A stretch of 64,000 bases of DNA from [Pasteurella] aerogenes. GTDB taxonomy: Bacteria; Pseudomonadota; Gammaproteobacteria; Enterobacterales; Pasteurellaceae. Shown piece after piece: positions 54,318 through 63,316 of this stretch. A model generated the notes under the pieces. The model was not told where the DNA came from. It worked only from the letters and a program-made list of their open reading frames with translations, and did not search any database. The first letter of the stretch is position 1, and each line of letters starts with the position of its first letter. The stretch is taken from positions 62,001-126,000 of the forward strand of contig LR134362.1 of assembly GCA_900637275.1 (NCBI GenBank). The letters run 5' to 3'. A program made the position numbers and the translations under genes.

Positions 54318-55463
54318 TTACTTGCCCCAAACTTCTTCTGCAATTTCACGAATGAAATTGAGTTTTGCCCATTGTTGTTCTTCGGTCAAAATATTGCCTT
54401 CTTCCGTAGATGCAAAGCCACATTGTGGGCTAAGGCAGAGTTGGTTAATGTCCACATATTGCGCAGCTTCTTTGATGCGTTCTATGATTTCGACTTTGTT
54501 TTCTAATGTTCCGTCTTTTGAGGTCACCAAGCCTAGAACTACTTGCTGATTTTTAATAAAACGTAACGGTTTGAAATCGCCTGAACGATCGCTATCATAT
54601 TCCAAAAAGAATCCATCCACTTTGCAGTTGCCGAACAATTCTTCCGCGACCGGCTCGTAACCGCCAGAAGAAAACCACGTGGAACGGAAATTGCCGCGGC
54701 AAATGTGGATTGTAATCGCCATATCCGCCGGTTTACTTTCCACTACGCGATTTATCATATACACATAATCTTTTGCCAGTTGTGCCAAGTCAAAACCGCG
54801 TGCCGCATAAGTAGCACGTTTTTCTTCCGAGCAAAGTTCACCCCAACTGGTATCGTCAAGTTGCAGGTTGCGACAACCCAAATCGTAGAATTTTTTGACC
54901 GCACTTTGATAAGCATCTGCAATATCATCTAGCAATTGTTGATTGTTGTTTTTGTAGCGTTCAATCGGCTGATAATGGGGTTCACGCACAGTGCAGATTA
55001 AGTGCAACATTGACGGAGATGGTACTGTAAATTTTACCGGATAATCTCCCGCGATTGCTTGCAAGGAACAGTAATGATCAAGGAACGGGTGAGTATCGGA
55101 AAATCCGAGTTTATCGACAATTTTTAAGGTTTTCGGACGCACGTTGTGGTGTTTGAATTGGACTGAATAGTGTTCCGCGTCCACCTCTTGTACGCCATCC
55201 AAGGCGGCTAAGAAATCTAAATGCCAAAAAGTACGACGAAATTCACCGTCAGTGACGGCGTGCAAGCCGATTTGTTTTTGATGTTGTACTAATTTTTTGA
55301 TTTCTGCATCTTCGACTTGAGTGAGTTCCGCGCAGCTAAGATCGCCGCAGCTACACTGCTGGCGAGCTTGTTTCAAGGTTTCTGGACGTAAAAAACTGCC
55401 GACAATATCAAAGCGAAAAGGCGCTTGTGTACGAGGTTGTGCATTTGGAAATAATGATGACAT
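54318..55463 (-). CDS. MetE C-terminal-domain protein (core-MetE / YxjG-like)
   Basis: This protein matches only the catalytic C-terminal half of cobalamin-independent methionine synthase. It has 381 residues, against about 750 for full MetE. Zinc-ligand candidates are visible in ITIHICRGNFR (His and Cys) and LCLSPQCGFAS (Cys), with LQLDDTSWGEL earlier. Relatives such as B. subtilis YxjG/YxjH and core-MetE enzymes take a methyl group from small donors rather than methyl-folate polyglutamate; this assignment is inference. A CSCGDLSC cluster near residue 38 is extra. The gene stands alone with a terminator. An uptake signal lies at 54898-54906. Confidence 0.85.
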   Translation of the reverse strand: MSSLFPNAQPRTQAPFRFDIVGSFLRPETLKQARQQCSCGDLSCAELTQVEDAEIKKLVQHQKQIGLHAVTDGEFRRTFWHLDFLAALDGVQEVDAEHYSVQFKHHNVRPKTLKIVDKLGFSDTHPFLDHYCSLQAIAGDYPVKFTVPSPSMLHLICTVREPHYQPIERYKNNNQQLLDDIADAYQSAVKKFYDLGCRNLQLDDTSWGELCSEEKRATYAARGFDLAQLAKDYVYMINRVVESKPADMAITIHICRGNFRSTWFSSGGYEPVAEELFGNCKVDGFFLEYDSDRSGDFKPLRFIKNQQVVLGLVTSKDGTLENKVEIIERIKEAAQYVDINQLCLSPQCGFASTEEGNILTEEQQWAKLNFIREIAEEVWGK

Positions 55464-55593
55464 AGGAAATCCTTATATTTTATTGTTATTAAATTGGAGA
55501 TTATTATAGCAAACATTGATTAAGCGAAACGTGAAAAAATTTTTCGTGATGATGAATCCAATTCATAAAATACCGCGCTGTTTACGCCACAAA

Positions 55594-55613
55594 AGGACAC
55601 CATTTGGCGTCCT
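55594..55613 (-). terminator. Terminator of the Met/His-rich membrane protein gene
   Basis: On the minus strand AGGACGCCA pairs with TGGTGTCCT, with one G-T wobble and a two-base loop, followed by TTTTG. Confidence 0.65.
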
Positions 55614-55644
55614 AGAAGATTTTAATCTGTAATTTAAGAGGAAT

Positions 55645-56262
55645 TTAGGGATTATGATGTGATTTGTGATCGCTATCCGCCGGCATAGTGTTTTGCGGAT
55701 TATGCATCATCTCGTTCATCATTTGATTGTGGTCACTGTGATCTGTCATGGGCATAGTCATGTTATTCATCTCATGGCTCATGGGTTGCATTTGTCCGAC
55801 TTCAGGTTGCCAGCCGCTTAATGTTGGGTTGAGCATACCGAATACCATGGCAAGATGCGAGATGATTAAAAAGGAAATCAAGAGGAAAAAACGACGGTAA
55901 ATATAGGTTTCCGTGGCGGCATTTTTGCCCCATAAACCTAATTCCATTAAGGCAAGGGCTAAAATTGGGAATAAACCTAAAATTAAGAAAACGATGGCGG
56001 TGATGTCGATGGCGCCACGAAATTCAATAGTAGGTAAAATTGTTACGATAAAATAAATGACTAAGGCGGTGTAATAAAGTCCTGCGACAATACTTAAGAA
56101 TTTGTTCCATTTCTTACTTAGGTTTGCCCGCGTGCCTAAATAGACGCTAAAAAATTCTGTCGCGACCAAGGCTTCCGCCAAGGCAACAGGAATGATCATA
56201 AAAAACAGTAAATTCCAAGGTTGATTGGCGCCGAGTAGATCCATGTAGTTCGTCATGTACAT
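55645..56262 (-). CDS. Membrane protein with Met/His-rich tail, possibly metal-binding
   Basis: I do not know a function for this 205-residue protein. Four to five hydrophobic helices fill about residues 15-145, with MIIPVALAEALVATEFFSVYLG typical of the first (given here as ALAEALVATEFF). The last fifty or so residues contain about 11 Met and 7 His, mostly as Met-rich and DH motifs. Such tails bind Cu(I) or Ag(I) in known proteins. I start at ATG 56262 with AAGGAG eight bases upstream; the longer frame to 56334 lacks such a site. It is monocistronic. Confidence 0.8.
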   Translation of the reverse strand: MYMTNYMDLLGANQPWNLLFFMIIPVALAEALVATEFFSVYLGTRANLSKKWNKFLSIVAGLYYTALVIYFIVTILPTIEFRGAIDITAIVFLILGLFPILALALMELGLWGKNAATETYIYRRFFLLISFLIISHLAMVFGMLNPTLSGWQPEVGQMQPMSHEMNNMTMPMTDHSDHNQMMNEMMHNPQNTMPADSDHKSHHNP

Positions 56263-56465
56263 TTTTTGCTCCTTAAAATTTGATAATGTGAAATGACAAG
56301 CGGAGTTTAAAGCTTGACCCAAGGTTAAAGTCAATATGAAAAATGAAGTGCCATTTTTTTGTACGAATTCAACGGATAATCTTATGCCTCTCTCGACAAC
56401 TTGCCTGAAATAAGGCTATAATTCCGCTGATTTATTTACAATTAATGTTCAAAAGGAAGATTAAA

Positions 56466-56993
56466 ATGGGTTTAGAAAGTGTACCAGCGGGTAAAGAATT
56501 ACCTGATGATATTTATGTAGTGATTGAAATTCCGGCAAACTCTGATCCGATCAAATATGAAGTGGACAAAGAAACCGGTACGTTATTTGTTGACCGCTTT
56601 ATGGCAACAGCGATGTTCTATCCGGCTAACTACGGTTATGTGAACAATACCTTATCTTCTGACGGTGATCCGGTGGATGTATTGGTACCAACCCCTTATC
56701 CGTTGCAACCGGGTTCTGTGATCCGTTGTCGTCCAGTTGGTGTGTTAAAAATGACGGATGAAGCTGGTGGTGATGCAAAAGTCGTGGCAGTTCCGCATAC
56801 TAAATTAAGTAAAGAATATGATCATATTAAAGATGTGGGCGATTTGCCAGCATTGTTAAAAGCGCAAATTCAGCATTTCTTTGAAAGCTATAAGGCGTTA
56901 GAAGCCGGTAAGTGGGTGAAAGTTGAAGGTTGGGGCGATGTGAACGAAGCTCGTAAAGAAATCTTAGATTCTTTTGAACGCGCTAAAAAATAA
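56466..56993 (+). CDS. ppa: Inorganic pyrophosphatase
   Basis: This soluble family I pyrophosphatase hydrolyses PPi from biosynthesis. The protein has 175 residues, as in E. coli. The metal-site DGDPVDVLV is present, along with YPANYGYV and the KEYDHIKDVGD loop. I start at ATG 56466 (MGLESV) after GGAAG, since the seven residues upstream in frame are not found in the family. A strong terminator follows. Confidence 0.96.
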   Translation: MGLESVPAGKELPDDIYVVIEIPANSDPIKYEVDKETGTLFVDRFMATAMFYPANYGYVNNTLSSDGDPVDVLVPTPYPLQPGSVIRCRPVGVLKMTDEAGGDAKVVAVPHTKLSKEYDHIKDVGDLPALLKAQIQHFFESYKALEAGKWVKVEGWGDVNEARKEILDSFERAKK

Positions 56994-57004
56994 TTTGATA
57001 ATGT

Positions 57005-57036
57005 ACCGTTCTCACGTTTGAGAACGGTTTTTTTTA
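57005..57036 (+). terminator. Terminator of ppa
   Basis: Arms ACCGTTCTCA (57005-57014) and TGAGAACGGT (57019-57028) are perfect and followed by a long T run. Confidence 0.93.
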
Positions 57037-57061
57037 TTTAAAACCGAAGATAGGAGCTATT

Positions 57062-57838
57062 ATGTTAAGTCAAGTGAAAAAATTTGCCTTAGTGTGTTCA
57101 GCAGCTGTGATTTTAGCCTCTTGCGCAGACTCTGCCACGATTAACCAACAAGCTGCGTCGAGCTATACGCAAGAAATTGGTAAGGTCAAAACACAAGGGG
57201 CAGTCGATACGACCTCAGCAACTGCGAAACGTATTCATAAAATTTTTAATACCATGCGCCCTTATGCGGATCAAGAAAACCAAACCGGGGTGAAATTTAA
57301 TTGGGAATTAACCGTAATTAAATCCAATGAATTAAATGCTTGGGCAATGCCGGGCGGGAAAATGGCGTTTTATACGGGGTTAGTGGATAAATTGAAACTA
57401 ACGGATAATGAAATTGCCACCGTGATGGGACATGAAATGGCGCATGCGTTGAAAGAACATGGTAAAAAGAAAACTAATTTAGCGCAAGTAACCAATGTCG
57501 TGGGGTCAGTAGTGCATTCCGTTTTATCAACTCAAATTGGTTCGGATATGAGTGGGCTGGCGGTTGGTTTAGTGTCTGACTGGGGATTAAACAAACCTTA
57601 TTCGCGTAGCAATGAAACAGAAGCGGATGAAGTCGGTTTGATGTTGATGGCAAAAGCCGGATATAACCCGGAAGCAGCGCCGGCAGTATGGGACAAAATG
57701 AAAAAAGCCTCGGAAGGACAATCGCGCGGTGTGCTGGAAAGTTTAGCCTCAACGCACCCGAGTGATGAAGCACGTCAAGAAAATTTATTGCGCTTAATGC
57801 CGGAAGCGGTTGCAATTTATAAAGCCAGAAAAAGTTAA
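57062..57838 (+). CDS. loiP: M48-family metalloprotease lipoprotein, LoiP-like
   Basis: This zinc peptidase is anchored in the outer membrane by lipid. The protein has 258 residues. The lipobox is ILASC with Cys21. The zinc motif H124-E125-x2-H128 is in MGHEMAHALKEHG, and the third ligand Glu lies in SNETEADEVGL. A typical late THPSDEAR motif is present. E. coli LoiP cleaves outer-membrane proteins at low osmolarity. The gene stands alone between terminators. Confidence 0.9.
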   Translation: MLSQVKKFALVCSAAVILASCADSATINQQAASSYTQEIGKVKTQGAVDTTSATAKRIHKIFNTMRPYADQENQTGVKFNWELTVIKSNELNAWAMPGGKMAFYTGLVDKLKLTDNEIATVMGHEMAHALKEHGKKKTNLAQVTNVVGSVVHSVLSTQIGSDMSGLAVGLVSDWGLNKPYSRSNETEADEVGLMLMAKAGYNPEAAPAVWDKMKKASEGQSRGVLESLASTHPSDEARQENLLRLMPEAVAIYKARKS

Positions 57839-57860
57839 GCGACATCTTTGTGAAAAGAGA

Positions 57861-57926
57861 AAGTGCGGTTAAAATTCTTCATATTTTTTGACCGCACTTT
57901 GTTATTTGGAGCAAGAAAAGTGCGGT
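57861..57926. repeat. Three uptake signals: an inverted pair plus one
   Basis: Complete uptake signals lie at 57861-57869 (forward), 57891-57899 (reverse) and 57918-57926 (forward). The first two form a terminator-like stem after loiP. This is the densest group in the window. Confidence 0.8.
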
Positions 57927-57958
57927 GATTTTTGGCGCAGTTTTACTTGCTTCATTAC

Positions 57959-57988
57959 AAAAAAACTGAGCATCCAGCTCGGTTTTTG
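57959..57988. terminator. Terminator at the end of the sugar ABC operon
   Basis: AAAAACTGAGC (57961-57971) pairs with GCTCGGTTTTT (57977-57987) with one T-G wobble, and A and T runs flank it. It can serve loiP and the convergent lactonase gene. Confidence 0.8.
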
Positions 57989-57993
57989 GTTGT

Positions 57994-58881
57994 TTATTTG
58001 ATATGTAAACAATAAAGGCTGTTGCTAGCGGTGATAAAGAGTGTTTTTTGATCGTCGCCGAAGGTACAATTTGAGACCGTTTTGCCTAAGATCAGACGTC
58101 CTAACAAGGTTCCATCCGTGAGCAAGACAACCAATCCGTTGTCGCAGCTGCAATAAATCACTCCTTGGTTATCAATACAAAAACCGTCGGGAATGCCGGG
58201 GTTAATTTCAGCAACCGTGCGTCGGTGCGTGAGGTATTTTCCTTCCACATCAAAAGCGACCAAATGGTGCAGACCATTGTGTGAAAATTCGACCGCTGAC
58301 ATATCAGCAACAAACAGTTTTGATTCATCGGGCGAAAAAGCCAATCCATTGGGACGCATGGTATTAAAGGTGGCGATATTCACTTCCTGCGTGCGAGGAT
58401 CAAAACAATATACATAGCAACCGACAATTTCGCTGGCGGATTTATGCCCTTCGGCATCGCTAAGAATGCCATAAGGCGGATCGGTGAACCAAATGGTTCC
58501 GTCAGATTTTACAATGACATCATTAGGGGAATTAAAACGTTTTCCTTCTAATTTATCCACCAAAATTTTTGTGTTTCCGTGTTTATCTGTGTGGCTGATA
58601 CAGCGTCTATCATGTTCACAGGTAATCAAATTGCCCGCTAAGTCGATTGCATTACCATTGGCAAAATGTGAGGGTTGTTTAAATATACTCACCCCTTTAT
58701 TGGGTTGCCAGCGGTACATTTTATTGCCTTTCACATCGCTGAAAATCAGACATTGCGTTTCCTTTGACCAAGCCGGACCCTCAGCCCATATCGCCTTATC
58801 AAATAATTCTTCTAGTTGAAAATTTTCGCCGATCAGTTGATGAAAACGTTCATCATAGATTTCTATCGTTAATTCGCTCAT
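57994..58881 (-). CDS. SMP-30/gluconolactonase-family lactonase
   Basis: This six-bladed beta-propeller lactonase has 295 residues. Metal-ligand candidates are the Glu of IWAEGPAW, the Asn of FNSPNDVIV and the Asp of LFVADMSA. It shows WFTDPPYGI, common in gluconolactonases. No signal peptide is seen, so it should act in the cytoplasm on an aldonolactone. It is last in the ABC operon, 51 bases after the binding protein gene, which suggests that the imported sugar is oxidised to a lactone or imported as one. Confidence 0.88.
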   Translation of the reverse strand: MSELTIEIYDERFHQLIGENFQLEELFDKAIWAEGPAWSKETQCLIFSDVKGNKMYRWQPNKGVSIFKQPSHFANGNAIDLAGNLITCEHDRRCISHTDKHGNTKILVDKLEGKRFNSPNDVIVKSDGTIWFTDPPYGILSDAEGHKSASEIVGCYVYCFDPRTQEVNIATFNTMRPNGLAFSPDESKLFVADMSAVEFSHNGLHHLVAFDVEGKYLTHRRTVAEINPGIPDGFCIDNQGVIYCSCDNGLVVLLTDGTLLGRLILGKTVSNCTFGDDQKTLFITASNSLYCLHIK

Positions 58882-58932
58882 ACCTCATTCCTTGCCAGCA
58901 TCACAGGCAGTCATTTAGACTGCCTGAATCGG

Positions 58933-60039
58933 TTAATTTACACCCCAAATTGCTTTATAGGCTTCTTTATAACCGTTTTGCGGGTCATAAAGATTTTTTT
59001 CGCCGCCATCAAAGGCAACATTTTCTTTGGTGACCAAATGTGCTGGTGTGACATAACCAGAAGGTTGTTCTTTGGCAAATGCTCGGTTTAATTCGTCCAC
59101 TAATTGCCAACCGTGCAAATTCAGTGGTTCTGGTACGGTAGCAAATTGCTTATCGCCATTGCGAATACGCTGATAGGCGGGAACTGAACCGTCGCCGGCG
59201 GAAATATTAAATGGTCTGTCTTTGTTGGCGGAGCGTAATGATGGCGCCATGAAATCAAAATAAAGATCATTAATCGCTAAGGCATATTGCAAATCATCGC
59301 CATATTTTTGTAATAAACTAAAGGTTAAATTCGGCATACGACTTGAGGTATCAGCCAATGGAGTATCAATAAATTCAAGCACTTGGCATTCTTGACATTT
59401 TTCGATTACCTCTTTCATCACATTGGCTTTACGCAAGGCAATTTCATAAAGTGAGTCGGTTAAAATAATAACTTTCGCTTTTCCGTCAGAATCTGCTACC
59501 GCTAGCATGGCAGATAATTTAGCAATTTCGTCAGAATCAGAGGTGACATTGTAGAAAATACCGTATTTATCAATAGCACCCGGTTCTGGTGTGGCGTGCC
59601 ATGCGGCTAAGGTGATTCCGTTTTTCACTGCTTTTTGCAATGGGATTTTTGCTACATTCGGGTTCCAACCTCCGATCACGATTGCATCCGGCTTGCGTGC
59701 AATTGCTTGATTTAATGCAGCTAATTGGTTGTTAACTGTTCCCGCGCCATCTAATACATCTAATTTCCAATGGGTGGCTTGCACAGCTTCTTTCATTCCA
59801 TCAATAACGCCTAAAACGCCACCATTTTTCATATCCGAGGCAATAAAAATTACCGTTTTATCCTGTTGCAATTTAGGACCTGTGGTTGGACCATCCCATT
59901 TTTCCGTTTTCGCGGTTGCTGCGGCAATTTGTTGTTTGGCTTCTGCGACAAAGGGATCTACGGCGAACGCATGCGTTGAAACAGAAACTGCTACAAACGT
60001 GGCGATAGCGGTTAAGGTGCTGCGAAAATAACGTTTCAT
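58933..60039 (-). CDS. Sugar ABC transporter periplasmic binding protein
   Basis: This periplasmic type I binding protein of the ribose/galactose class has 368 residues. A signal peptide ends near residue 26 (THAFAVD). Domain segments are TVIFIASDMKNGGVLGVIDGMKEAV in parts, DAIVIGGWNPN and NISAGDGSVPAYQRIRNG. The short motif CQECQVLEF holds two cysteines. Its ligand is unknown; aromatic and charged residues that line such pockets cannot be assigned by eye. It follows the permease gene by 22 bases. Confidence 0.9.
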   Translation of the reverse strand: MKRYFRSTLTAIATFVAVSVSTHAFAVDPFVAEAKQQIAAATAKTEKWDGPTTGPKLQQDKTVIFIASDMKNGGVLGVIDGMKEAVQATHWKLDVLDGAGTVNNQLAALNQAIARKPDAIVIGGWNPNVAKIPLQKAVKNGITLAAWHATPEPGAIDKYGIFYNVTSDSDEIAKLSAMLAVADSDGKAKVIILTDSLYEIALRKANVMKEVIEKCQECQVLEFIDTPLADTSSRMPNLTFSLLQKYGDDLQYALAINDLYFDFMAPSLRSANKDRPFNISAGDGSVPAYQRIRNGDKQFATVPEPLNLHGWQLVDELNRAFAKEQPSGYVTPAHLVTKENVAFDGGEKNLYDPQNGYKEAYKAIWGVN

Positions 60040-60061
60040 ATAATATTCCTCTCAATATAGG

Positions 60062-61123
60062 TTAGTGGGAAGTCGGTGTATCGCTGGCTTTTTTATGTAC
60101 AGATTTTTGGTTAAGCAAGCGTTTACGTTGCGCGTAGCCGGCAATCGTAATGGATAATAATAAAGTGGCTCCGTTAAATAGCGGTTCTACCCAGAATGCC
60201 CCGCCGAATTGTTGGATTCCGGAAATGCCGATGGCAAGAATAGCGATACCGACAACGGTTCCCCATACGTTAATTCTTCCCGGGCGAATGGTGGTACTGC
60301 CTAAAAACGCACCAACTAATGCAGGCAGTAAATAATCCATTCCAACGCTGGCTTGACCGACACCTTGTTGGGCGGAAATTAATATGCCGGTAAAGGCGGT
60401 GATAACACTGGAGACCACAAAGGGAACGATGGTGTATTTTTTGATATTAATTCCGTTTAGGCGTGCGGCGGTGGGATTACCGCCTACCGCATACATACAG
60501 CGTCCGGTTGGGGTATGTTCGGTGATTAGCCACATGACCACCGCCACTGCTAACACGTAAAACGCAGAAATCGGGATGCTGAAAATTTCGGTACTGTTTA
60601 AGGCGATAAATTCATCCGGTAAATCGCCAACAATTTGGCGTCCGCCGGAATGCCAGAGGGCGACTGCATAAAGCACGGTTCCCGAACCTAGTGTCGCAAC
60701 AAAGCTGTCAATATCCGCTAAGGCGACTAAAATTCCGTTAAGTAATCCGTATAGGGCAGCGATAATTAACACCGTCAAAATAGCCATTTGCCATGAAAAT
60801 CCGTATTGGACTTGCAATGTGATAGCAAGAATATGCCAAAGTACGATCCCAAACCCCACATTCAGATCGATTTTTCCAACGATCATGGTGGTAGTGGCGG
60901 CGAGGGCTAATAGAGCGATTTTTGATTTACTTTCCAAAATCGCATTTAAGGTAAGCATGGAGGCAAATGAATCGGTGGTCAGTGAGAAAATAATGACCAA
61001 TAATACGCAAAGCCATAGCAGTCCGTAGCGGGTTAACATTTGTGAAAACCATGGGAAAAAACCATCGCGGGCGATGGAAACCGGCTGTTCAAGTGCGGTC
61101 GATTTTATGTTAGTTTGTGCCAT
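60062..61123 (-). CDS. Sugar ABC transporter permease (RbsC type)
   Basis: This inner-membrane permease has 353 residues and about ten helices. It shows GKIDLNVGFGI, ATLGSGTVLYAVAL, the GGNPTAARLNGINIKKY cytoplasmic loop and VGAFLGSTTIRPGRINVWG in parts, all typical of ribose-class (CUT2) permeases. It lies between the ATPase and binding protein genes. An uptake signal lies near the start codon at 61091-61099. Confidence 0.92.
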   Translation of the reverse strand: MAQTNIKSTALEQPVSIARDGFFPWFSQMLTRYGLLWLCVLLVIIFSLTTDSFASMLTLNAILESKSKIALLALAATTTMIVGKIDLNVGFGIVLWHILAITLQVQYGFSWQMAILTVLIIAALYGLLNGILVALADIDSFVATLGSGTVLYAVALWHSGGRQIVGDLPDEFIALNSTEIFSIPISAFYVLAVAVVMWLITEHTPTGRCMYAVGGNPTAARLNGINIKKYTIVPFVVSSVITAFTGILISAQQGVGQASVGMDYLLPALVGAFLGSTTIRPGRINVWGTVVGIAILAIGISGIQQFGGAFWVEPLFNGATLLLSITIAGYAQRKRLLNQKSVHKKASDTPTSH

Positions 61124-61165
61124 AAATGATCCCTGAATAATTATGTCAATAAGTGAACCGATAAA

Positions 61166-62677
61166 TTATGCGGCTTGTTTGGATTGGCTGTCTGATGCCA
61201 ATGCCAACAGTTGGGCAAAGCTGACTTCTTCATTACGCAGCTCACCTGCAATTTCCCCTCGATTAAAGACCAATGCGCGATTACATAAATGGGCAATTTC
61301 TTCAAAATCGGTAGAAATAACGATGATAGCCACGCCTTTTTCCAAGGCTTGGTTAAGCAGATCGTAAATTTCTGCACGCGCCCCCACATCCACACCAGCC
61401 GTTGGATCTTCTAAAATCAAAATGGGTGTATTTAAATGCATCCAACGCGCCACAACAATTTTTTGCTGATTACCGCCGGATAAGGCGCTGACATCAATAA
61501 AAAGATTTTTCGGACGAATATCAAATAATTGAAACTTGAACCAACTTTCGTTCCACTCTTGGCGTCGGCTATAGTTTTTCAGTGGTGAATGTCCGCTAAG
61601 AACTGGATTAATAAACAAATTTTCCGTTGTGGTCATCGACATGACCAAACTTTCCTTCGTGCGATCGCCGGCAACCAGTGCAATGCCTTTTTTGATTGCA
61701 TCCTGTGGTGAATGGGCGAGATAAGGTTGATTTGCCAAGCGAATTTCGCCCTTATCCAAGTGACGTAAGCCGAACAATAAGCGTCCGATTTCTTCTTGTC
61801 CTGCACCACGCAAACCAGCTAGTGCCAACATTTCGCCTTTGTGCAAGCTAAAGGAAACCGGTCCGGTATCGCCAACCATAACCTGGTTTAAGGATAAAAT
61901 TTCATCACTATTTAGTGGCAAAGGAAAGCGCTGACGACCGCGACTTTCTTCGCCAACAATGGCTTTGACCAGCCCTTTGACGTCATAATCTTGCGTTGCG
62001 CCTTCTGCTACAGGAAAACCGTCGCGCATTACCAAAATTCGATCGGAAATAGCAATGACCTCATCCAAACGGTGAGTTACATAAATCATGCCGACGCCTT
62101 GCGCACGCAGCCGATTTAACACGCTAAATAAATGCTCGACATCACTTGCCGGCAAAGAGGCGGTGGGTTCGTCTAAGACAAGAATTTCTGCATTGACTGC
62201 AATGGCACGTGCAATGGCGAGCAGGGCTTTTTCTGTGCGGCTAAGATCGAAGACGCGTGTGTCGGCGGAAAGATGAATGCCAACAAAATCAAGCGCATCT
62301 TGCGCTTGTTGACGAATTTTACGCCAATCAATTAAGCCAAAACGTCGCGGAAATCCCATGACAAATGCCATGTTTTCTGCAATGGTCATCCATTCGATTA
62401 AGCCGAGATCTTGGTGGATAAAAGCAATCGGTTTTTGGTTAGCTTTTTCTAATGAAAGTGCCGATTGAATGGGTTGTTGGTGGAAGAAAATATCGCCACT
62501 GTCGCGTTCATAAATACCGGCAAGGATTTTAATAAGCGTCGATTTTCCCGCGCCATTTTCACCTAATAATGCTACGATTTCGCCGGGATGGATGGCTAAA
62601 CTCACATTATTAACCGCCGTGTGTTGACCAAAGCGCTTAATAATATGTTGCAGTGTTAAAATCGGTTGTTGCGTCAT
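61166..62677 (-). CDS. Sugar ABC transporter ATP-binding protein, two ABC domains
   Basis: This cytoplasmic ATPase has 503 residues in two ABC domains, as in RbsA. The first has Walker A GENGAGKST and Walker B ILVLDEPTASL, but its signature region reads LSRTEKALL instead of LSGGQ. The second has a degenerate Walker A (LRGAGQEEI) and a normal LSGGNQQKIVVARW. One intact ATP site per interface is usual for this class. It is the first gene of the operon, 42 bases before the permease. Confidence 0.92.
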   Translation of the reverse strand: MTQQPILTLQHIIKRFGQHTAVNNVSLAIHPGEIVALLGENGAGKSTLIKILAGIYERDSGDIFFHQQPIQSALSLEKANQKPIAFIHQDLGLIEWMTIAENMAFVMGFPRRFGLIDWRKIRQQAQDALDFVGIHLSADTRVFDLSRTEKALLAIARAIAVNAEILVLDEPTASLPASDVEHLFSVLNRLRAQGVGMIYVTHRLDEVIAISDRILVMRDGFPVAEGATQDYDVKGLVKAIVGEESRGRQRFPLPLNSDEILSLNQVMVGDTGPVSFSLHKGEMLALAGLRGAGQEEIGRLLFGLRHLDKGEIRLANQPYLAHSPQDAIKKGIALVAGDRTKESLVMSMTTTENLFINPVLSGHSPLKNYSRRQEWNESWFKFQLFDIRPKNLFIDVSALSGGNQQKIVVARWMHLNTPILILEDPTAGVDVGARAEIYDLLNQALEKGVAIIVISTDFEEIAHLCNRALVFNRGEIAGELRNEEVSFAQLLALASDSQSKQAA

Positions 62678-62828
62678 AATTTCCCTCTTGAAGATGGAGG
62701 TTGGAAAGCAACCTATTTCACATAGTAAAATAATGTTTCATAACATAACGTTAACAACTTGAAATGTCAATTCTAGAGGAATTTAAAAATTAATTAAAAA
62801 TCAATAAGTTATATTTATTTTTCAAATT

Positions 62829-62846
62829 TGTGAGCAAGATCTCACT
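62829..62846 (-). promoter_or_regulatory. Palindrome upstream of the sugar ABC operon
   Basis: GTGAG (62830-62834) and CTCAC (62841-62845) are perfect complements around six bases, giving GTGA-N8-TCAC. It resembles a CRP site with two bases too many in the spacer, and might instead bind a local sugar regulator. The rest of the 231-base gap is AT-rich. Confidence 0.35.
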
Positions 62847-62908
62847 TTTTATTCGATAAAAATAAGTGGGTACAGTAACAGCATTGAGACAGAAAAGAGA
62901 AACGTCTG

Positions 62909-63223
62909 CTATTTTAACGTTGCATTTAACTGCGGGTTGATGGTAAAGGTAAACTGTTTAATTTGCGGGTAGGTTTGGTTGACAGCTTGTAATAAGGCGG
63001 CTTGTTTAAATAAAAAACCTTGGCGAATACTGGCGTGCGCCACATCGATAAATAAGGTTTCTTCAGTCATGTGGGTGATTTTGTAAAAACCGTAAAACTC
63101 CTTTGGAAAGAAAGGGTGTAATTGTTCGTTTAGTTGATTTAAACGCACGCCTTTTTCCATAAGATTTGCCAAAGTAGATGTTTCCAGAATGGTTTGTACA
63201 TTGACGGTTTTTTTATAGCGCAT
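62909..63223 (-). CDS. dciA: DciA-like (DUF721) protein
   Basis: This short DUF721 protein has 104 residues. DciA proteins load the replicative helicase at the origin in bacteria that lack DnaC. The core pattern ITHMTEETLFIDVAHASIRQGFLFKQ, given in parts as EETLFIDVAHAS and RQGFLFKQ, matches the family. Its place beside secM-secA, in the opposite direction, is conserved in Gammaproteobacteria. Short versions without the extra C-terminal region are typical here. Confidence 0.82.
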   Translation of the reverse strand: MRYKKTVNVQTILETSTLANLMEKGVRLNQLNEQLHPFFPKEFYGFYKITHMTEETLFIDVAHASIRQGFLFKQAALLQAVNQTYPQIKQFTFTINPQLNATLK

Positions 63224-63316
63224 GGGATTGTTTTCCGATTTTTTATCTCAATATTATGACATTGTGGCGGATTTCCGTTACAATGATACACATTTTTCGC
63301 ACAAGACAACATAACG

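Noticed and set aside
61166..62677. Altered first-domain signature of the sugar ATPase as a sign of a broken gene
   Set aside because: The frame is full length, Walker A and B of domain 1 and the signature of domain 2 are intact, and one degenerate site is usual in two-domain sugar ATPases.
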